A stretch of DNA of 64,000 bases, taken from positions 951,236-1,015,235 of the forward strand of contig CAVZQZ010000009.1 of assembly GCA_963777565.1 (NCBI GenBank), in the 5' to 3' direction. This stretch comes from CALMEC01 sp963777565 (lineage in GTDB: Bacteria; Actinomycetota; Thermoleophilia; Miltoncostaeales; Miltoncostaeaceae). Below are positions 19,890 to 29,674 of the stretch, one piece after another. Position numbers and translations under genes: made by a program. How positions within the stretch are numbered: the stretch's first letter is position 1; each line of letters begins with the position of its first letter. The notes beneath the pieces were generated by a model, which was not told the origin of the DNA, did not search any database, and was given only the letters and a program-made list of their open reading frames with translations.

Positions 19890-20412
19890 CGGCCGTCCGG
19901 TCGGCCTCCGTCTCCATGCTGTCGCCTGGTTGCGTCACCGTCAGAGGTCCGCTCGTCGGCGCGTCGCGCTGCTGCACGACGTGGGTCAGCTCGTGCGCCA
20001 GCAGGCGGTCCCCGCTGGAGGTCCCCGGTTGGTACTGGCCCTCCGCGAAGTAGAGGTCGCTGCCGGTTGTGAACGCGCGCGCCGAGACGGACCGCGCGAG
20101 CGTGTCGGCAGTGGAATCCGTATGCACTCGGACGTCGGACAGGCTGTCGCCGAGCGGCTGGGCGAAGCGCGACGTCACGCCGGAGTCGAGTGTGTGCCCG
20201 CCTCCGCGGGTGCGGGCAATCGTCGCCTCGACGTCGGGGTGGGCGCGACCGTCGGGCAGGATGCCGGCGCCGTCGCGCGCCAACGCGCTGAAGGCCCGGT
20301 TGCCGACGCTCGAGGCAAGCCGTTCGGCGGGTGACTGCTCGTCGCGCTCCGGCGCCTCGACCTCGTGGGACCGGGTGCGGTCGTGAAGCCGTTCATGACC
20401 GTGCTCGCCCAT
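19876..20412 (-). CDS. Small DUF4157 protein, first gene of the eCIS operon
   Basis: ATG 20412 is chosen over upstream starts because GGGAGGAG lies just before it. 178 aa. It carries a reduced form of the shared N-terminal motif (LASSVGNRAFSALARD, residues 32-47). The DUF4157 domain follows (SDVRVHTDSTADTLARS, AFTTGSDLYFAEGQYQPG, LLAHELTHVVQQRDA), with H140, E141 and H144 as HExxH. No separate toxin domain is present, so it is DUF4157 alone with a short acidic tail. The 14-nt overlap with the ATPase suggests coupled translation. It might be a chaperone, a processing protease or a minimal cargo; the sequence does not decide. Confidence 0.8.
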   Translation of the reverse strand: MGEHGHERLHDRTRSHEVEAPERDEQSPAERLASSVGNRAFSALARDGAGILPDGRAHPDVEATIARTRGGGHTLDSGVTSRFAQPLGDSLSDVRVHTDSTADTLARSVSARAFTTGSDLYFAEGQYQPGTSSGDRLLAHELTHVVQQRDAPTSGPLTVTQPGDSMETEADRTADELA

Positions 20413-20436
20413 GGCTCCTCCCGTTCGACGTCGTCG

Positions 20437-20465
20437 AGGATACGCCCGCGCCCGGGGGTCTGCGA
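20437..20465 (-). promoter_or_regulatory. Possible promoter of the eCIS operon (weak)
   Basis: On the minus strand a TATCCT -10-like box (20437-20442) lies 24 nt before the start at 20412 and 17 nt after TCGCAG (20460-20465), a poor -35. No better match was seen in the 580-bp divergent region. An alternative is GGATAT further upstream with CTGGGT. Confidence 0.25.
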
Positions 20466-20953
20466 CCCGTCGCCGGGGACGGCATGGCTGCCCAAACGGG
20501 CATGCGATGCGCCATATCCATTCTGGGTGTCGTGGCACCCAGCCCTTCCTGGTGTCCACATTTCAATTGCCTCCCGGGAGGGGGTCTGATCCCTATCCCG
20601 TGAGCGAGTGCAAGGAATGGACTGGAAGGATCGCGTGTAGTCGAGACACCGACGGGCCGCGGCGCGCCCTCTCGCCGTTCGAGGAGGCAGGTCGCCGAGC
20701 CTGCGACGGAGGCGCTGACCCTGCTCGCGGACCCCCGGGACTGGTCGTCTGGCCAACGTCGCGCTCGCGGCGGACGATAAGCCGCCTTCGTGGTCACCGA
20801 ATTCGATGACATGGGGGGGCGGGCACGGCGAGCTCGAGATCGAGGCCGGGAGCACGGGCATCGTCCGGATCAGCTCGAGGAAGACACACGCGACTGCCTG
20901 AAAACACCGCTGCAGCCGGGAATCTCACCTGCGACCCCTGGCCGTCCCGTGTC

Positions 20954-20982
20954 TTGATCCTCGCCGACCACCGTGTGAGCAT
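20954..20982 (+). promoter_or_regulatory. Promoter of the hydrolase/M15 cargo gene, leaderless type
   Basis: TTGATC (20954-20959), 17-nt spacer, GAGCAT (20977-20982), then 7 nt to the ATG at 20990. Expected transcription start falls at or next to the start codon, and there is no ribosome site. Same layout as the sites at 29675-29703 and 37822-37850. Confidence 0.5.
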
Positions 20983-20989
20983 CTTGTCG

Positions 20990-23761
20990 ATGGGGGCACG
21001 AGAGCGCGCCACGTCGGAGCCGGTCGTCCGCGGGCCCGGCGTCGCCCGTCAGCCGGACCTCCCCTCCGCCTCGATCCTGGACCTCCAGCGCCGCGTGGGC
21101 AACCGTGCGGCCACCGCGGCGCTCGTCGCGCGACGGACGGAGCCCGGCGAAGGCTCCTCGGGGAAGCAGGTCGACCACGGGCCCGCGCCCGAGCGGGAGA
21201 TCGCCGACCCCGCCAGCGGCCGCTCGATGCGGCGACTGAGGGTGGCTGGGCTCCCAGACGCCTTCACCGACTGGGCGATCGTGCTCTTGCCCTCCACGCC
21301 CCCGCCGGCCGGCAAGCCGATCGACATTCTCCTCCACCTGCACGGCTTCGCCCCCGGGTACGAGGGCCTCGGCCACACCGAGGGCAAGCAGTCCAACACG
21401 GACGCCGACGACGTCGACCTGTACCGCATCGGCCCGCAAATGGCGGCCGCGGGGCGACCGATGATCGGGATCCTCCCTCAGGGCAGCGAGACGGCGGACT
21501 TCAACGCCAACGACCCCAAGAAGTCGAGCAAGCAGAACGCCCAGTCCAAGGGGTTCGACGCGGACGCCTACGTCTCGGCCGTCTTCGCCAGGCTCGCGGA
21601 CATGGGCGTCTGGCGTGGCGGCGGCGCCCCTGTGCCGGGAAACGTCGTTCTCTCGGGCCACAGCGGCGCCGACATGCCGATCGCCCAGATGGTGAGCGGC
21701 GATCTCGCCCCTGCGAAGCTCTCTGCGCTCTTCCTGTTCGACACGATGTACCCCGGGGCGGGGTTCGAGAAGACGATCTGGTCCGCAATCGAGCGACGGC
21801 TGGACCAGGACCTGTTCGCGCTCAGCGCCATCGACGCGGCCAGCACGGGCGGCCAGGCCGTGACCGAGCGCAGGATGGTCCAGTGGGTGCAGGAGAACGG
21901 CTTCCGTGTCTACAACGTCCACGGCGGCTTCTACGGGCAGTCCTCGCAGCATCTGGTCGCCCAGCGCGACGCGTGGCTCAAGCGCAACAAGCACATGATC
22001 GGGCCCAAGGGCTCGCCGGTGTACCAGGCGATCGTGGCCAACCTCAAGGTCACCTCGGGGGGCGGCGGCCACTGGGGCATCATCGGCGCTGACGACCACC
22101 TGCGCACCGCGATCGAGATGCTCGACGACGTCCCCGACTTGGAGCCGACGCCGACGCCCAAGCCGCGCAGTGCCGGCCGGCGGGGAGTGGCGCGCCAGCC
22201 GACCCCGCCGCCCCAGCCGCCGCCCCGACGGACCCCCGCCCAGCAGGTCGAGGACGCCGCCGAGCGGGTGCGCGACGCGGCGCGGGCCGCGGCCGCCCCG
22301 CTTGTCGGCACGGCGGACGGCGACGACCTCGTGGGCATCCTCACCCAGCAGCTCATCTCACGCCGGCCCGATCCCAGCGGGGCGCTCCGCCGGAGGAACC
22401 CGACGCACCCCGCCCTGCCGCTCTACAGCGTGCTCTATGGCACCGCGGTGGCGGCCGATCTCGCGGTCATCGACGCCCAGTCCCCCAACCCGAAGGCCGC
22501 CGACGCCCGGCGCCGCGAGCTCTTCCTGGACGTCCTTGAGGGCCTCGTCACAGACGTGCGGGGGGGCACGGCGGTCGCGGCGCCGGCGGCGCCCCTCGAC
22601 GAAGCGATCCAGATCGCGGGCGAGCGCGCGATGGTCCCGCACGTCCTGCCCTTCATCGAGCGAACCTGGGAGCACGTGCGGGTCGGCGTCATCACCGAGT
22701 TCGGCGGCCTCGTCGACGGCACCCGGATCGCCCTGGCCCGGGCCGACGCATACTTCGGCGCGCTCCAGCCCGCAAACTTTCGCAACGTCAGAAGGGACAC
22801 CAGCGTGCACCCGGACCTCAACGCCGCCTTCGCGCGGGCCAACGCCGTGATCGACCGCCGGCTCGCGGACACGAGCATCCCCCAGCCGGAGCGCACCCGG
22901 ATGGCAACCGAGATCAGCACCGTGCTCGGGCGTCACACCTGGAGCGCGAACCTCCGGGAGAACAGGAACGCGCCGCACCGACTGTCCGACCACAGCTTCG
23001 GCTTCGCGATCGACATCGACTCACCCCACAACCCCAACATCAGCGACCGCGGCGGCCTCGGACCGGTCGAGGACGTGACAGGCGACGACCCGACGGACGA
23101 GGTCACGGACAACCGCACCGTCGCCCAGGTCGAGACCACGGCGACGGAGCTGCGGGAGACAAGCGACGAGTACAAGGCGGCCATGGCCAGCGACGCGACG
23201 CTCGCGCCCGTGCTCCTTCGGCTCGCCAACGAGGGCCGGGCCCGAGTGAGGCCTCCCCTCCCGGCGCTCGCCGCCGGCGCGGGGGCCGCCCTGGTGGCGG
23301 CCGTGGTGCTCGCCAAGAAGGCCCCGCGGGCAGCGGCGCTCCGGGCGGCGCTCTGGCCGGAGGGCGCCGCCGCGCCAGCGCAAGCACCGACTGGGCGGGG
23401 AGGGCCGACCGCCCGCCCGCCCGCTGCCCCCGCCCCGCCCCCGGAGGTCGCTGCGGCCGAGCGGCGGATCGCGCGCATCGGGGACGCCTTCCGCACGTCG
23501 TTCGCCAACAGGGCGCCCATCACGCGGGTCGGGGCGAGGAGCGAGGGCACGCCCGGCACGGTCGCCGCACACGGCTTCATGAACCTGCCCTCGCTCCTGG
23601 TCGGCGCCCTCGCCGGGAGCGACGGCGGGAACCTCCGCTGGCTCGGGACCGCGAACCAGGACTTCATGCACTTCGAGCTCATGCCTCGCCCCCGGCTCTA
23701 CACTGCGGGCGCCGTCGTCGATCCGGCCCCGCCGGACCCCACCCACGGGGCGGGGAGCTAG
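20990..23761 (+). CDS. Putative eCIS cargo: alpha/beta-hydrolase plus M15-type peptidase
   Basis: Intact, 923 aa from ATG 20990; TTG 20954 would overlap the promoter. The N-terminal motif LQRRVGNRAATAALVAR is at residues 33-49. Residues 70-370 look like an alpha/beta-hydrolase: IDILLHLHGFAPGYEGLG and a nucleophile elbow VLSGHSGADMPIA with S225. A Pro-rich hinge near 400 is followed by a helical part. From about residue 620 comes an M15 D-Ala-D-Ala/endopeptidase-like domain: LSDHSFGFAIDID (H668, D675) and FMHFEL (H894, E896), the zinc and catalytic pattern of wall peptidases, with an Ala-rich hydrophobic stretch between the two halves. No signal peptide. It may attack both lipid or ester bonds and peptidoglycan of a target cell; targets are inferred. 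Confidence 0.75.
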   Translation: MGARERATSEPVVRGPGVARQPDLPSASILDLQRRVGNRAATAALVARRTEPGEGSSGKQVDHGPAPEREIADPASGRSMRRLRVAGLPDAFTDWAIVLLPSTPPPAGKPIDILLHLHGFAPGYEGLGHTEGKQSNTDADDVDLYRIGPQMAAAGRPMIGILPQGSETADFNANDPKKSSKQNAQSKGFDADAYVSAVFARLADMGVWRGGGAPVPGNVVLSGHSGADMPIAQMVSGDLAPAKLSALFLFDTMYPGAGFEKTIWSAIERRLDQDLFALSAIDAASTGGQAVTERRMVQWVQENGFRVYNVHGGFYGQSSQHLVAQRDAWLKRNKHMIGPKGSPVYQAIVANLKVTSGGGGHWGIIGADDHLRTAIEMLDDVPDLEPTPTPKPRSAGRRGVARQPTPPPQPPPRRTPAQQVEDAAERVRDAARAAAAPLVGTADGDDLVGILTQQLISRRPDPSGALRRRNPTHPALPLYSVLYGTAVAADLAVIDAQSPNPKAADARRRELFLDVLEGLVTDVRGGTAVAAPAAPLDEAIQIAGERAMVPHVLPFIERTWEHVRVGVITEFGGLVDGTRIALARADAYFGALQPANFRNVRRDTSVHPDLNAAFARANAVIDRRLADTSIPQPERTRMATEISTVLGRHTWSANLRENRNAPHRLSDHSFGFAIDIDSPHNPNISDRGGLGPVEDVTGDDPTDEVTDNRTVAQVETTATELRETSDEYKAAMASDATLAPVLLRLANEGRARVRPPLPALAAGAGAALVAAVVLAKKAPRAAALRAALWPEGAAAPAQAPTGRGGPTARPPAAPAPPPEVAAAERRIARIGDAFRTSFANRAPITRVGARSEGTPGTVAAHGFMNLPSLLVGALAGSDGGNLRWLGTANQDFMHFELMPRPRLYTAGAVVDPAPPDPTHGAGS

Positions 23762-23913
23762 CACATCCACGAATGCAGCCGGACGGCGCTGCCCAGCCAA
23801 CTGCCCGAGCTGCCTGCGTATTCAACGCGTTTCCTCTCGGTTGCCCGGCTCCTCGCACGACGGGCGTCAAAGCAAGCCAGCGGTCGGCGTCGGCTTGTGG
23901 CAGCATTCCGGCG

Positions 23914-25221
23914 ATGATCCGAACCGCGGGCGTGAGCGGCGGGTCTGCGGGGCTCGCGAGGGGCCGGCGGCGGCTCACGCCGGCCGTCGAATCCCGCCTG
24001 CAACCCCCGCCGGATGTTCCGGGATTCCGTCCCGACGACGCGCTGGGGCTGCAGCGCGCGGCGGGCAACGCGGCGGTGGCACGGCTGCTCGCCCGCCACC
24101 CCGAGCGCGCGGCGGGTGGTGCGGAGGAACGGGAGGACGCCGGCGCCGGCAGCGCCGCGCCGGCAGTTCAGGACGGGATCAACATCTACTTCCGGCACGA
24201 CTCGACGACGCTCCGTGAGGATGCGGAGGCCCGGGGCTCGCAGCTCATGGCGAGCGCCACCGCGGCCGCCAAGGCCCACCTCGGCCGCCATCCGGACGCG
24301 CGGGTCACCGTCAGCGGCTACGCGAGCGAGGAGGGATCGCCTTCGCACAACCAGGAGCTCTCAGAGCGCCGGGCGCACCGGGTCACCGACCTTCTGGCCC
24401 GCGCCGGCGTACCGACGCACCGTCTCGTCCCGGTCGGTCGCGGCGTGAGCCGGACCCAGCCCGGGCGGGCCTGGAACCGGCGGGTGTTGGTGGAGGTGCC
24501 CAACGACTCCTCGCCCCAGGAGCCGGACGACGGCACAACCCCGGCCCGGCCCCCCCGCAGCCGGGGATTCACGTGGAGGGAAGGCGGCATGGCGAGCCGG
24601 CTCGAGAGCCTGGCGCACGTGGCCGGCGGGGAGGGGGCGGATGGGAAGAGCTTCGCGGCCGCGGTGACGGACTTCCGGAAGGAGCTCGGGCGGCGCCTGA
24701 TGGCGGTGAACGAGGGGGATCCGTTGCCCGCGGAGCTCGCCATCGTGATGCGCGCGCTGATGCTGTGGAGCAGAGACAGCGGGACCCAGTGGGGCGAGGG
24801 GATCTGGGACTCGCGTGACCTCACCCTCACCGCGGCCGACTACGCCACGGTGCCTGCCAGCCAGAACAAGTGCAACGCCTACGTCGCCGAGGTGCTGCAC
24901 GGCGCCGTGGGCACCATTCACCGGGTCCACGCATCCGGCGAGCAGGCCGGGCGCTCGTTCCCCTACAGGGCACGGGAGTGGAGCAACCCGCTTCAGGGGA
25001 TACCAAACTACCCCGTGGTGGCCGTCCCGCGGATCGGAGACGTCTGGGCGCTCGAGGGCCACGTCGGCGTCTACCTGGGCGAGTACGCCGGGCGGGGCCT
25101 CTACATCAGCGCCCGCGACGACGGCAAGGGCGTCTTCGCCCTCGACGCGGTCCAGCACGCGCACGGGATTCAGATCAAGTTCATGAAGCCGGGCGGGACC
25201 TTCCGGCGCTATACCCCCTAG
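23914..25221 (+). CDS. Putative eCIS cargo: OmpA-like plus Cys/His amidase domain
   Basis: Intact, 435 aa from ATG 23914; a longer frame from 23773 exists but is less likely. The tag LQRAAGNAAVARLLAR is at residues 46-61. Residues about 88-195 are OmpA-like (INIYFRHDSTTLREDAE, VTVSGYASEEGSPSHNQELS), probably peptidoglycan-binding. The C-terminal domain has KCNAYVAEVLHGAVG (C320) and GDVWALEGHVGVYLGEY (H383), the Cys-then-His order of NlpC/P60 or CHAP amidases. Arrangement: deliver, bind wall, cut wall. No signal peptide or clear ribosome site. It follows the hydrolase/M15 gene by 152 nt on the same strand. The catalytic call rests on motif order only. Confidence 0.7.
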   Translation: MIRTAGVSGGSAGLARGRRRLTPAVESRLQPPPDVPGFRPDDALGLQRAAGNAAVARLLARHPERAAGGAEEREDAGAGSAAPAVQDGINIYFRHDSTTLREDAEARGSQLMASATAAAKAHLGRHPDARVTVSGYASEEGSPSHNQELSERRAHRVTDLLARAGVPTHRLVPVGRGVSRTQPGRAWNRRVLVEVPNDSSPQEPDDGTTPARPPRSRGFTWREGGMASRLESLAHVAGGEGADGKSFAAAVTDFRKELGRRLMAVNEGDPLPAELAIVMRALMLWSRDSGTQWGEGIWDSRDLTLTAADYATVPASQNKCNAYVAEVLHGAVGTIHRVHASGEQAGRSFPYRAREWSNPLQGIPNYPVVAVPRIGDVWALEGHVGVYLGEYAGRGLYISARDDGKGVFALDAVQHAHGIQIKFMKPGGTFRRYTP

Positions 25222-25312
25222 CGCGCAGACGTCCATCGACCTGCGTTGCAGGACGACCCGCGCTGGGCAGGCAGTCGCCCTCTCCTTGAGCTGGAGGTGC
25301 ATGAGGATACGG

Positions 25313-25509
25313 GCGAGCACCTGCGCGGCCATCGTCTTGCCGGTCCCGGGTTCCCCGGCGAACAGCACCTTCAGGCCCCGGTTTCTGGAACGGTGCGGTC
25401 GCATCCCCGCTCCGACAGCACGAGGTCGTGGTGGCGGAGGCACGATGAGATCGAGTGCAGGACCTCCGTCGGCCGTTCGGGCAGTCGGAGCTGGGACCAC
25501 GTCGAAGGC
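25313..25509 (-). pseudogene. Remnant of a second eCIS AAA+ ATPase gene
   Basis: On the minus strand this 197-bp stretch matches 18519-18714 of the intact ATPase almost base for base, by eye around 80 percent. It translates in pieces to LPERPTEVLHSIS, HHDLVLSERGCDRTV and LKVLFAGEPGTGKTMAAQVL (Walker A). It lacks everything before and after, and frames shift inside it, so it cannot encode a working ATPase. It sits between two cargo genes and on the opposite strand to them, showing that ATPase-bearing DNA was once copied or rearranged into the cargo region. Confidence 0.75.
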
Positions 25510-25907
25510 CGGGTCCCTGGCAGCCCCGTCAGCGGGATGCGACGGAAGGCCAATCCGCCCGGCGGTACTGCGACCAGCGATTCCCCTTGTTTCTGGGGTC
25601 CTCCGCCGCGTCCTTCCAGCCTCCGACATCGCGCAGAAGGATCGCTGCGGACCGGCTGCCGGCCGAGCGCTGCAGGCCCAGCACGGCGTCGGCACTCGTG
25701 CACGCCCGCCGTGGCCCTCACCCTCCGATGCCCTCGTCGCCGGCCCGGTCGCTCCCGCAACCTCACCCGGTGAGTGTCGACGCGCCGGCGAGGCTCGCCC
25801 CGGCGGTCGGCGGGCAGGCCCGTCTGCCCGAAAGGTTGCACCCGCGGTCCGCTGGCGCGGCACGGGTCCGTGGGTACGATCTCGCTCGATCTCCCCGGAG
25901 GCCACGC
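25510..25907. other. Intergenic stretch upstream of the large cargo gene
   Basis: About 400 bp without a gene I can support. The frame of the large downstream gene is open here, but its first good start is TTG 25908 with a GGAGG site. Other in-frame candidates are ATG 25728 and GTG 25770. It may be further decayed DNA from the same event that left the ATPase fragment at 25313-25509. Confidence 0.4.
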
Positions 25908-28900
25908 TTGGCCGTTGCGGCATCCATCCGCGAGCACGTGCAGTCCGCCGAGTCCAGCCCGCGCCCGCCGGGTGCGCTCCCGGTGCCGGCGCTCCTACCG
26001 GCTGGCGTGGGGAACCGGGCGTTCGCGGGGATGATCGCCCGGCGCAACGCCGACGAAGAGGAGCTGGTCGTCTCCGGCGGGAGCGGTCTCGACGAACGCC
26101 TGCGCGCGCTGCTCGCGCTGGACGGCCGGTCCCCGGCGGAGAGAGAGCCCGCCGCGGGGGTCGCCGTACCCGGCGCTGCGGCGGGCCCCGACGGCGGGCT
26201 GCAACTCGGCGAGGACCGGCGCGCCGGCGAGACGGCGCCGGGTCCCGGGGCTCCCGGCGGGCTCGACGGCCTCGACGGTCCGATCGGCACGACGGTGGAG
26301 CAGGTGGTCACCCAAGCCGAATCGGCAGTCGAAGGCGTCGAGTCCGTCTTCTCGAAGGGACTCCCGTCGGGACTCTTGGACGTCGATGCCGGGAGGACCG
26401 AGGCATACGGCAACGATGCCGCCCAGGCCCGGGAGCCCCCAACCGGCCTCGGAGCGTTCCGCGCCGAGACTGCGGTCGCCGGTCCCGCGGGCTGCGGCTG
26501 CGAGGACTGCGCCGAGTGCACTGGGGGAACCGGTGGTGTAATCGCCCGCCGGGTGAAGGCGGGCGCGTTCACCCCCGTGCGCGGTCCGCCCCGCATCCAG
26601 CGCGGATTGCTGGACGACATCGGTGGGGCTGCGTCGTCTGCGGCCTCCGCGGTGGGCGGAGCCGCGTCCTCCGCAGCCTCTGCGGCTACCGGAGCCGCCT
26701 CTTCGGCAGCCTCCGCGGTTGGCGGAGCAGTCGGCTCTGCGGCGTCGGCCGTCGGCGATGCCGCGGCCTCGGTCCTCCCAAGTGGCCTGGTGGAGACGGT
26801 AAGCGGCCTAGCCGGAGCTGCGCGTGAGCGCATCAAGTCACTCACCGGCATGGAGGGGCAAGCCACCGAGGCACAGGGCCAGATCCAGCAGCAGGGCCAG
26901 CAGGCTCGGCAGGAGGCCGAGCGTCAGGTCGAGCGCGGCAAGGAGCAGAGCGGCCAGGCCGAGAGCCAGGCCCGCGAGACCGCGACCCACGTCGAGCAGC
27001 AGACCCAGGAGAAGCGCGGTCAGGCCGAGGGCGCGGCCGGCCGCATGAGCGGCATTGGCGGGCTGATTGGCCCGGCGCTCGACCCGGGTGGCGCCATCGT
27101 CGACATGCCGGTCGTCCGCGAGGTGAGCCAGCGCCTGGCCGGCGTTGCGCAGAGCCTGCCCGGTGAGGCCGCCCAGGCGGCCGGGGCCAGTGAACTCCCG
27201 GCAGCCGTGAAGGACGGACAGAAAGCCGGGCCGACCGAGAACTGGGACTGCACCGGCTCAGAGGTCATGAAGATGGTGAGCAATGTCGGCGAGTCCATGG
27301 GTCGCCAAGCCGAGTCGGTCGGCAAGCGCGTCCTGGGCGAAGAGGGCTACGCGCGGCTAATGGCATTCGGCGGACAGGTCTCCCAGGGCGTGCGCAACGC
27401 GGCTGCCGCCGTCAGGCGCACGGCCGGCGAGATCGCGGGACGGGTGCAGGCGTGGTGGCAGCGCACGACCGGCCCCATCGCCGAGCGTGCCCGGCAGGCG
27501 CGGGAACGTCTGGGTCAGGTCTGGAAGGGGATCACCGAGGGCGTGCGAGGCTGGGTCGACCGGCGGTGGGGCGAGCTCAGCCGCGACTGGGAGCGGATCA
27601 AGACGGCGGTCGTGCCGCGGCTCGAGGCGGCCGCGAAGAGCGTCAAGGAGTTCGTCGGCGGAACGGTCGAGCGTGCGCGCAACGCGGCCGGCCGCTTCTG
27701 GGACATGCTGCCGGGCCCTGTCAAGTCGATCGTGACCGGCGTCGGGGTTGCCGTCGTGGGCCCGGCGGCGCTGGTGGTGGAGGGCGCCCGCCGCCTCGGC
27801 CAGTACGTCAGCGACCACAAGGGCCAGATCCTCGGCGCGCTGCGAGCCGCGGGCGACCGTTTCATGCAGGACGTGGCCCGGGCGTGGAACGGGGCGAAGG
27901 AGGTGCTCTCCACCGCCTGGACCAAGGTGCGCGAGTGGGGAAGCCAGATCGCGTCGGCGATCCGGGAGAACGCCCGCGCCCTCTACGCCGCGGCGGACGA
28001 GGCCACCGGCGGCTGGCTCACCAAGATCCGCGACGCGGTCGGCGCAAAGGGCCCGAGCATCCGCGACGACGTCTGCGCCATCCTCGGTGAGGCGACCGGC
28101 CCGTGCATCCGAAGCGCCCTCCCGAAGCACGGCGACTTCCTGGAGGCGAGCCTCTCCGGCGACCTGACCGTCCCAATCGAGGGCGTACCCGTGAAGCTCG
28201 CCGCAGGGGCGAAGGTCAACATCGCCGGCGACACGGCGGGCGCGGCGCCCGGGGCGAACCGACCCACGGCGACCAGCTACACGGCGACGATCTCCGGGGA
28301 GGGGTCGCTTTCGATCTCCGCCGCGCTCTCGGGTGGTGGCGGAGGAGGCGGGGGTGGTCAGGGCGGGAGCAAGGTCGGTGTCAGCGTGGACCTCCCGCAG
28401 GGCGGCAAGGCGCCGCTGTGGGAGCGTCTCACCGGCGGCCCCGCGCCGGCGGCGCCGGCAACCGGCCAGCCTGCGGCCCCGCAGGGCACCCCCGGCCAGG
28501 CGGGCGCGCCGGCGCCGAGCGGCCAGCCGGCCGGCACCGGACCGAAGTCGCCACTCGCCTCCACCCAGGTCGGCCCGCCCGCGCAACCCGGCACGCCTGC
28601 CCAGCGGTCCGCCCCACCCGGACAGCAGCCGGGAGCCCCGGCGACGCCGTCCGGGGGGGAGGCTCCGTGGAGGGGTCGGTGGAGGCCGGGCTCAAGGGCT
28701 CCGCCGAGGCCGTCTACACCTTCACCGCCGACGCCAAGGACCAGGCCAGCTGCCGCGGGCTCGGCGGGCTGAGCACCCTGCTCGTCGCAGCCGGGGCGTC
28801 GGCGGCGACCTCGCAGCTGCCGCCGCCGTTCAGCCTCGGCGGTGGCTCGGGCGACCTGTCGATGAGCTCGTTCGCCGACCAGCTCACCTCGATGAAGATG

Positions 28901-29623
28901 ACCTTCGCGCAGTTCGGCGGCCTCACCGTCGACCTCAAGCAGGAGGGCATCGGGAGCCTCAAGATCGCGGCGAGCGCCGAGCGCGGGGTGACGCTCGAGT
29001 CGGGCAAGGAGGACACCGGCGAGGCGTCGATCAGCGCCTCGATCTTCACCGCGCTGAGCGGCTCGCTCGGCGGCGAGCTCGGAGTCGGTCCGCTCTCGGG
29101 CATCGGCGGCAGCGTGGGCGGAGGCGGACGCCTCTTCGCCAGCCTCAAGTACATCCCCTCGAAGGACACCATCAAGACGATCGACGCCGGTGCGGCCATC
29201 ACCGCGAGCGTCTCGCTGAACAACGTCCAGAGCCTCATCGGCGCGCTTCCCGGCCCGGTCGCGGCGGAGGCCAGGCAGGCCCTCGAGCCGTACCTGGGCG
29301 CACATGGGAATGCCAGCGTCGAGGGCAGCGCGACGTTCAAAGTCAGCAACCTCCAACAACTGGTCGTGGAGCTCGACGGCTACTTCGCGAACCCCGACGC
29401 CGTGACCCTGGACGGCGTCTACCAGCGCGTCTCCCGGCACCTGGCCAACAACAACGAGCTCAAGATCAAGGTCGAGTTGACCGCACGCACCCGACTCGTC
29501 GGGGTCTCGGTGAGCGCCTCGGAATCCGGGGGCGTCGGCGGAAGCGTTTCCGCGTCCCTCGACTCCGGCCAGAAGATCACGCTCGTCGACCGTACGTTCA
29601 CCAACCTACGCCTCGCGGCATGA
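25908..29623 (+). CDS. Very large helical putative eCIS cargo (one frameshift)
   Basis: TTG 25908 is preceded by GGAGG at a 6-nt spacing. About 1,238 aa when two frames are joined at a run of seven G near 28651-28660. Order: a reduced tag (PAGVGNRAFAGMIARR, about residues 31-46); an acidic low-complexity part; a Cys cluster CGCEDCAECTG; Ala/Ser repeats; a Gln/Glu-rich likely coiled coil (IQQQGQQARQEAERQVERGK); a long amphipathic helical region with Trp at regular places; a hydrophobic segment (SIVTGVGVAVVGPAALVVEG); then a Gly/Pro hinge and a beta-rich C-terminal domain (SISASIFTALSGSLGGELGV). I do not recognise the family. Amphipathic and hydrophobic helices would suit a membrane-active toxin, but this is speculation. 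Confidence 0.6.
26628..26774 (+). repeat. Ala/Ser-rich tandem repeat inside the large cargo gene
   Basis: Four to five copies of an 11-residue unit close to AASSAASAVGG, with matching 33-nt DNA repeats that have drifted slightly. It marks the boundary between the N-terminal region and the coiled-coil part. Confidence 0.75.
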
Positions 29624-29674
29624 CCTGCCGGGTTCGAGCGTCGGCGGGTACCGGCTCGCGAACGGCGTCCCTCC

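Larger units (their letters stand above)
20413..20989. other. Divergent intergenic region between eCIS operon and cargo genes
   Basis: 577 bp without a convincing gene. It holds the rightward promoter at 20954-20982, the weak leftward promoter candidate at 20437-20465, and a short imperfect inverted repeat GGGTG-TCGTGG-CACCC at about 20525-20540. The stretch around 20560-20630 is less GC-rich than its surroundings. It is the obvious control region for both the particle and the first cargo gene. Confidence 0.55.

Noticed and set aside
1..20412. Prophage instead of eCIS
   Set aside because: No capsid, portal, terminase or lysis genes; presence of Pvc16-like cap, eCIS ATPase and DUF4157 proteins points to a particle without a head.
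24361..25923. 520-codon minus-strand frame spanning the ATPase fragment
   Set aside because: Only about 60 codons match the ATPase; the rest is antisense to the OmpA/amidase cargo gene. Recorded as a pseudogene fragment instead.
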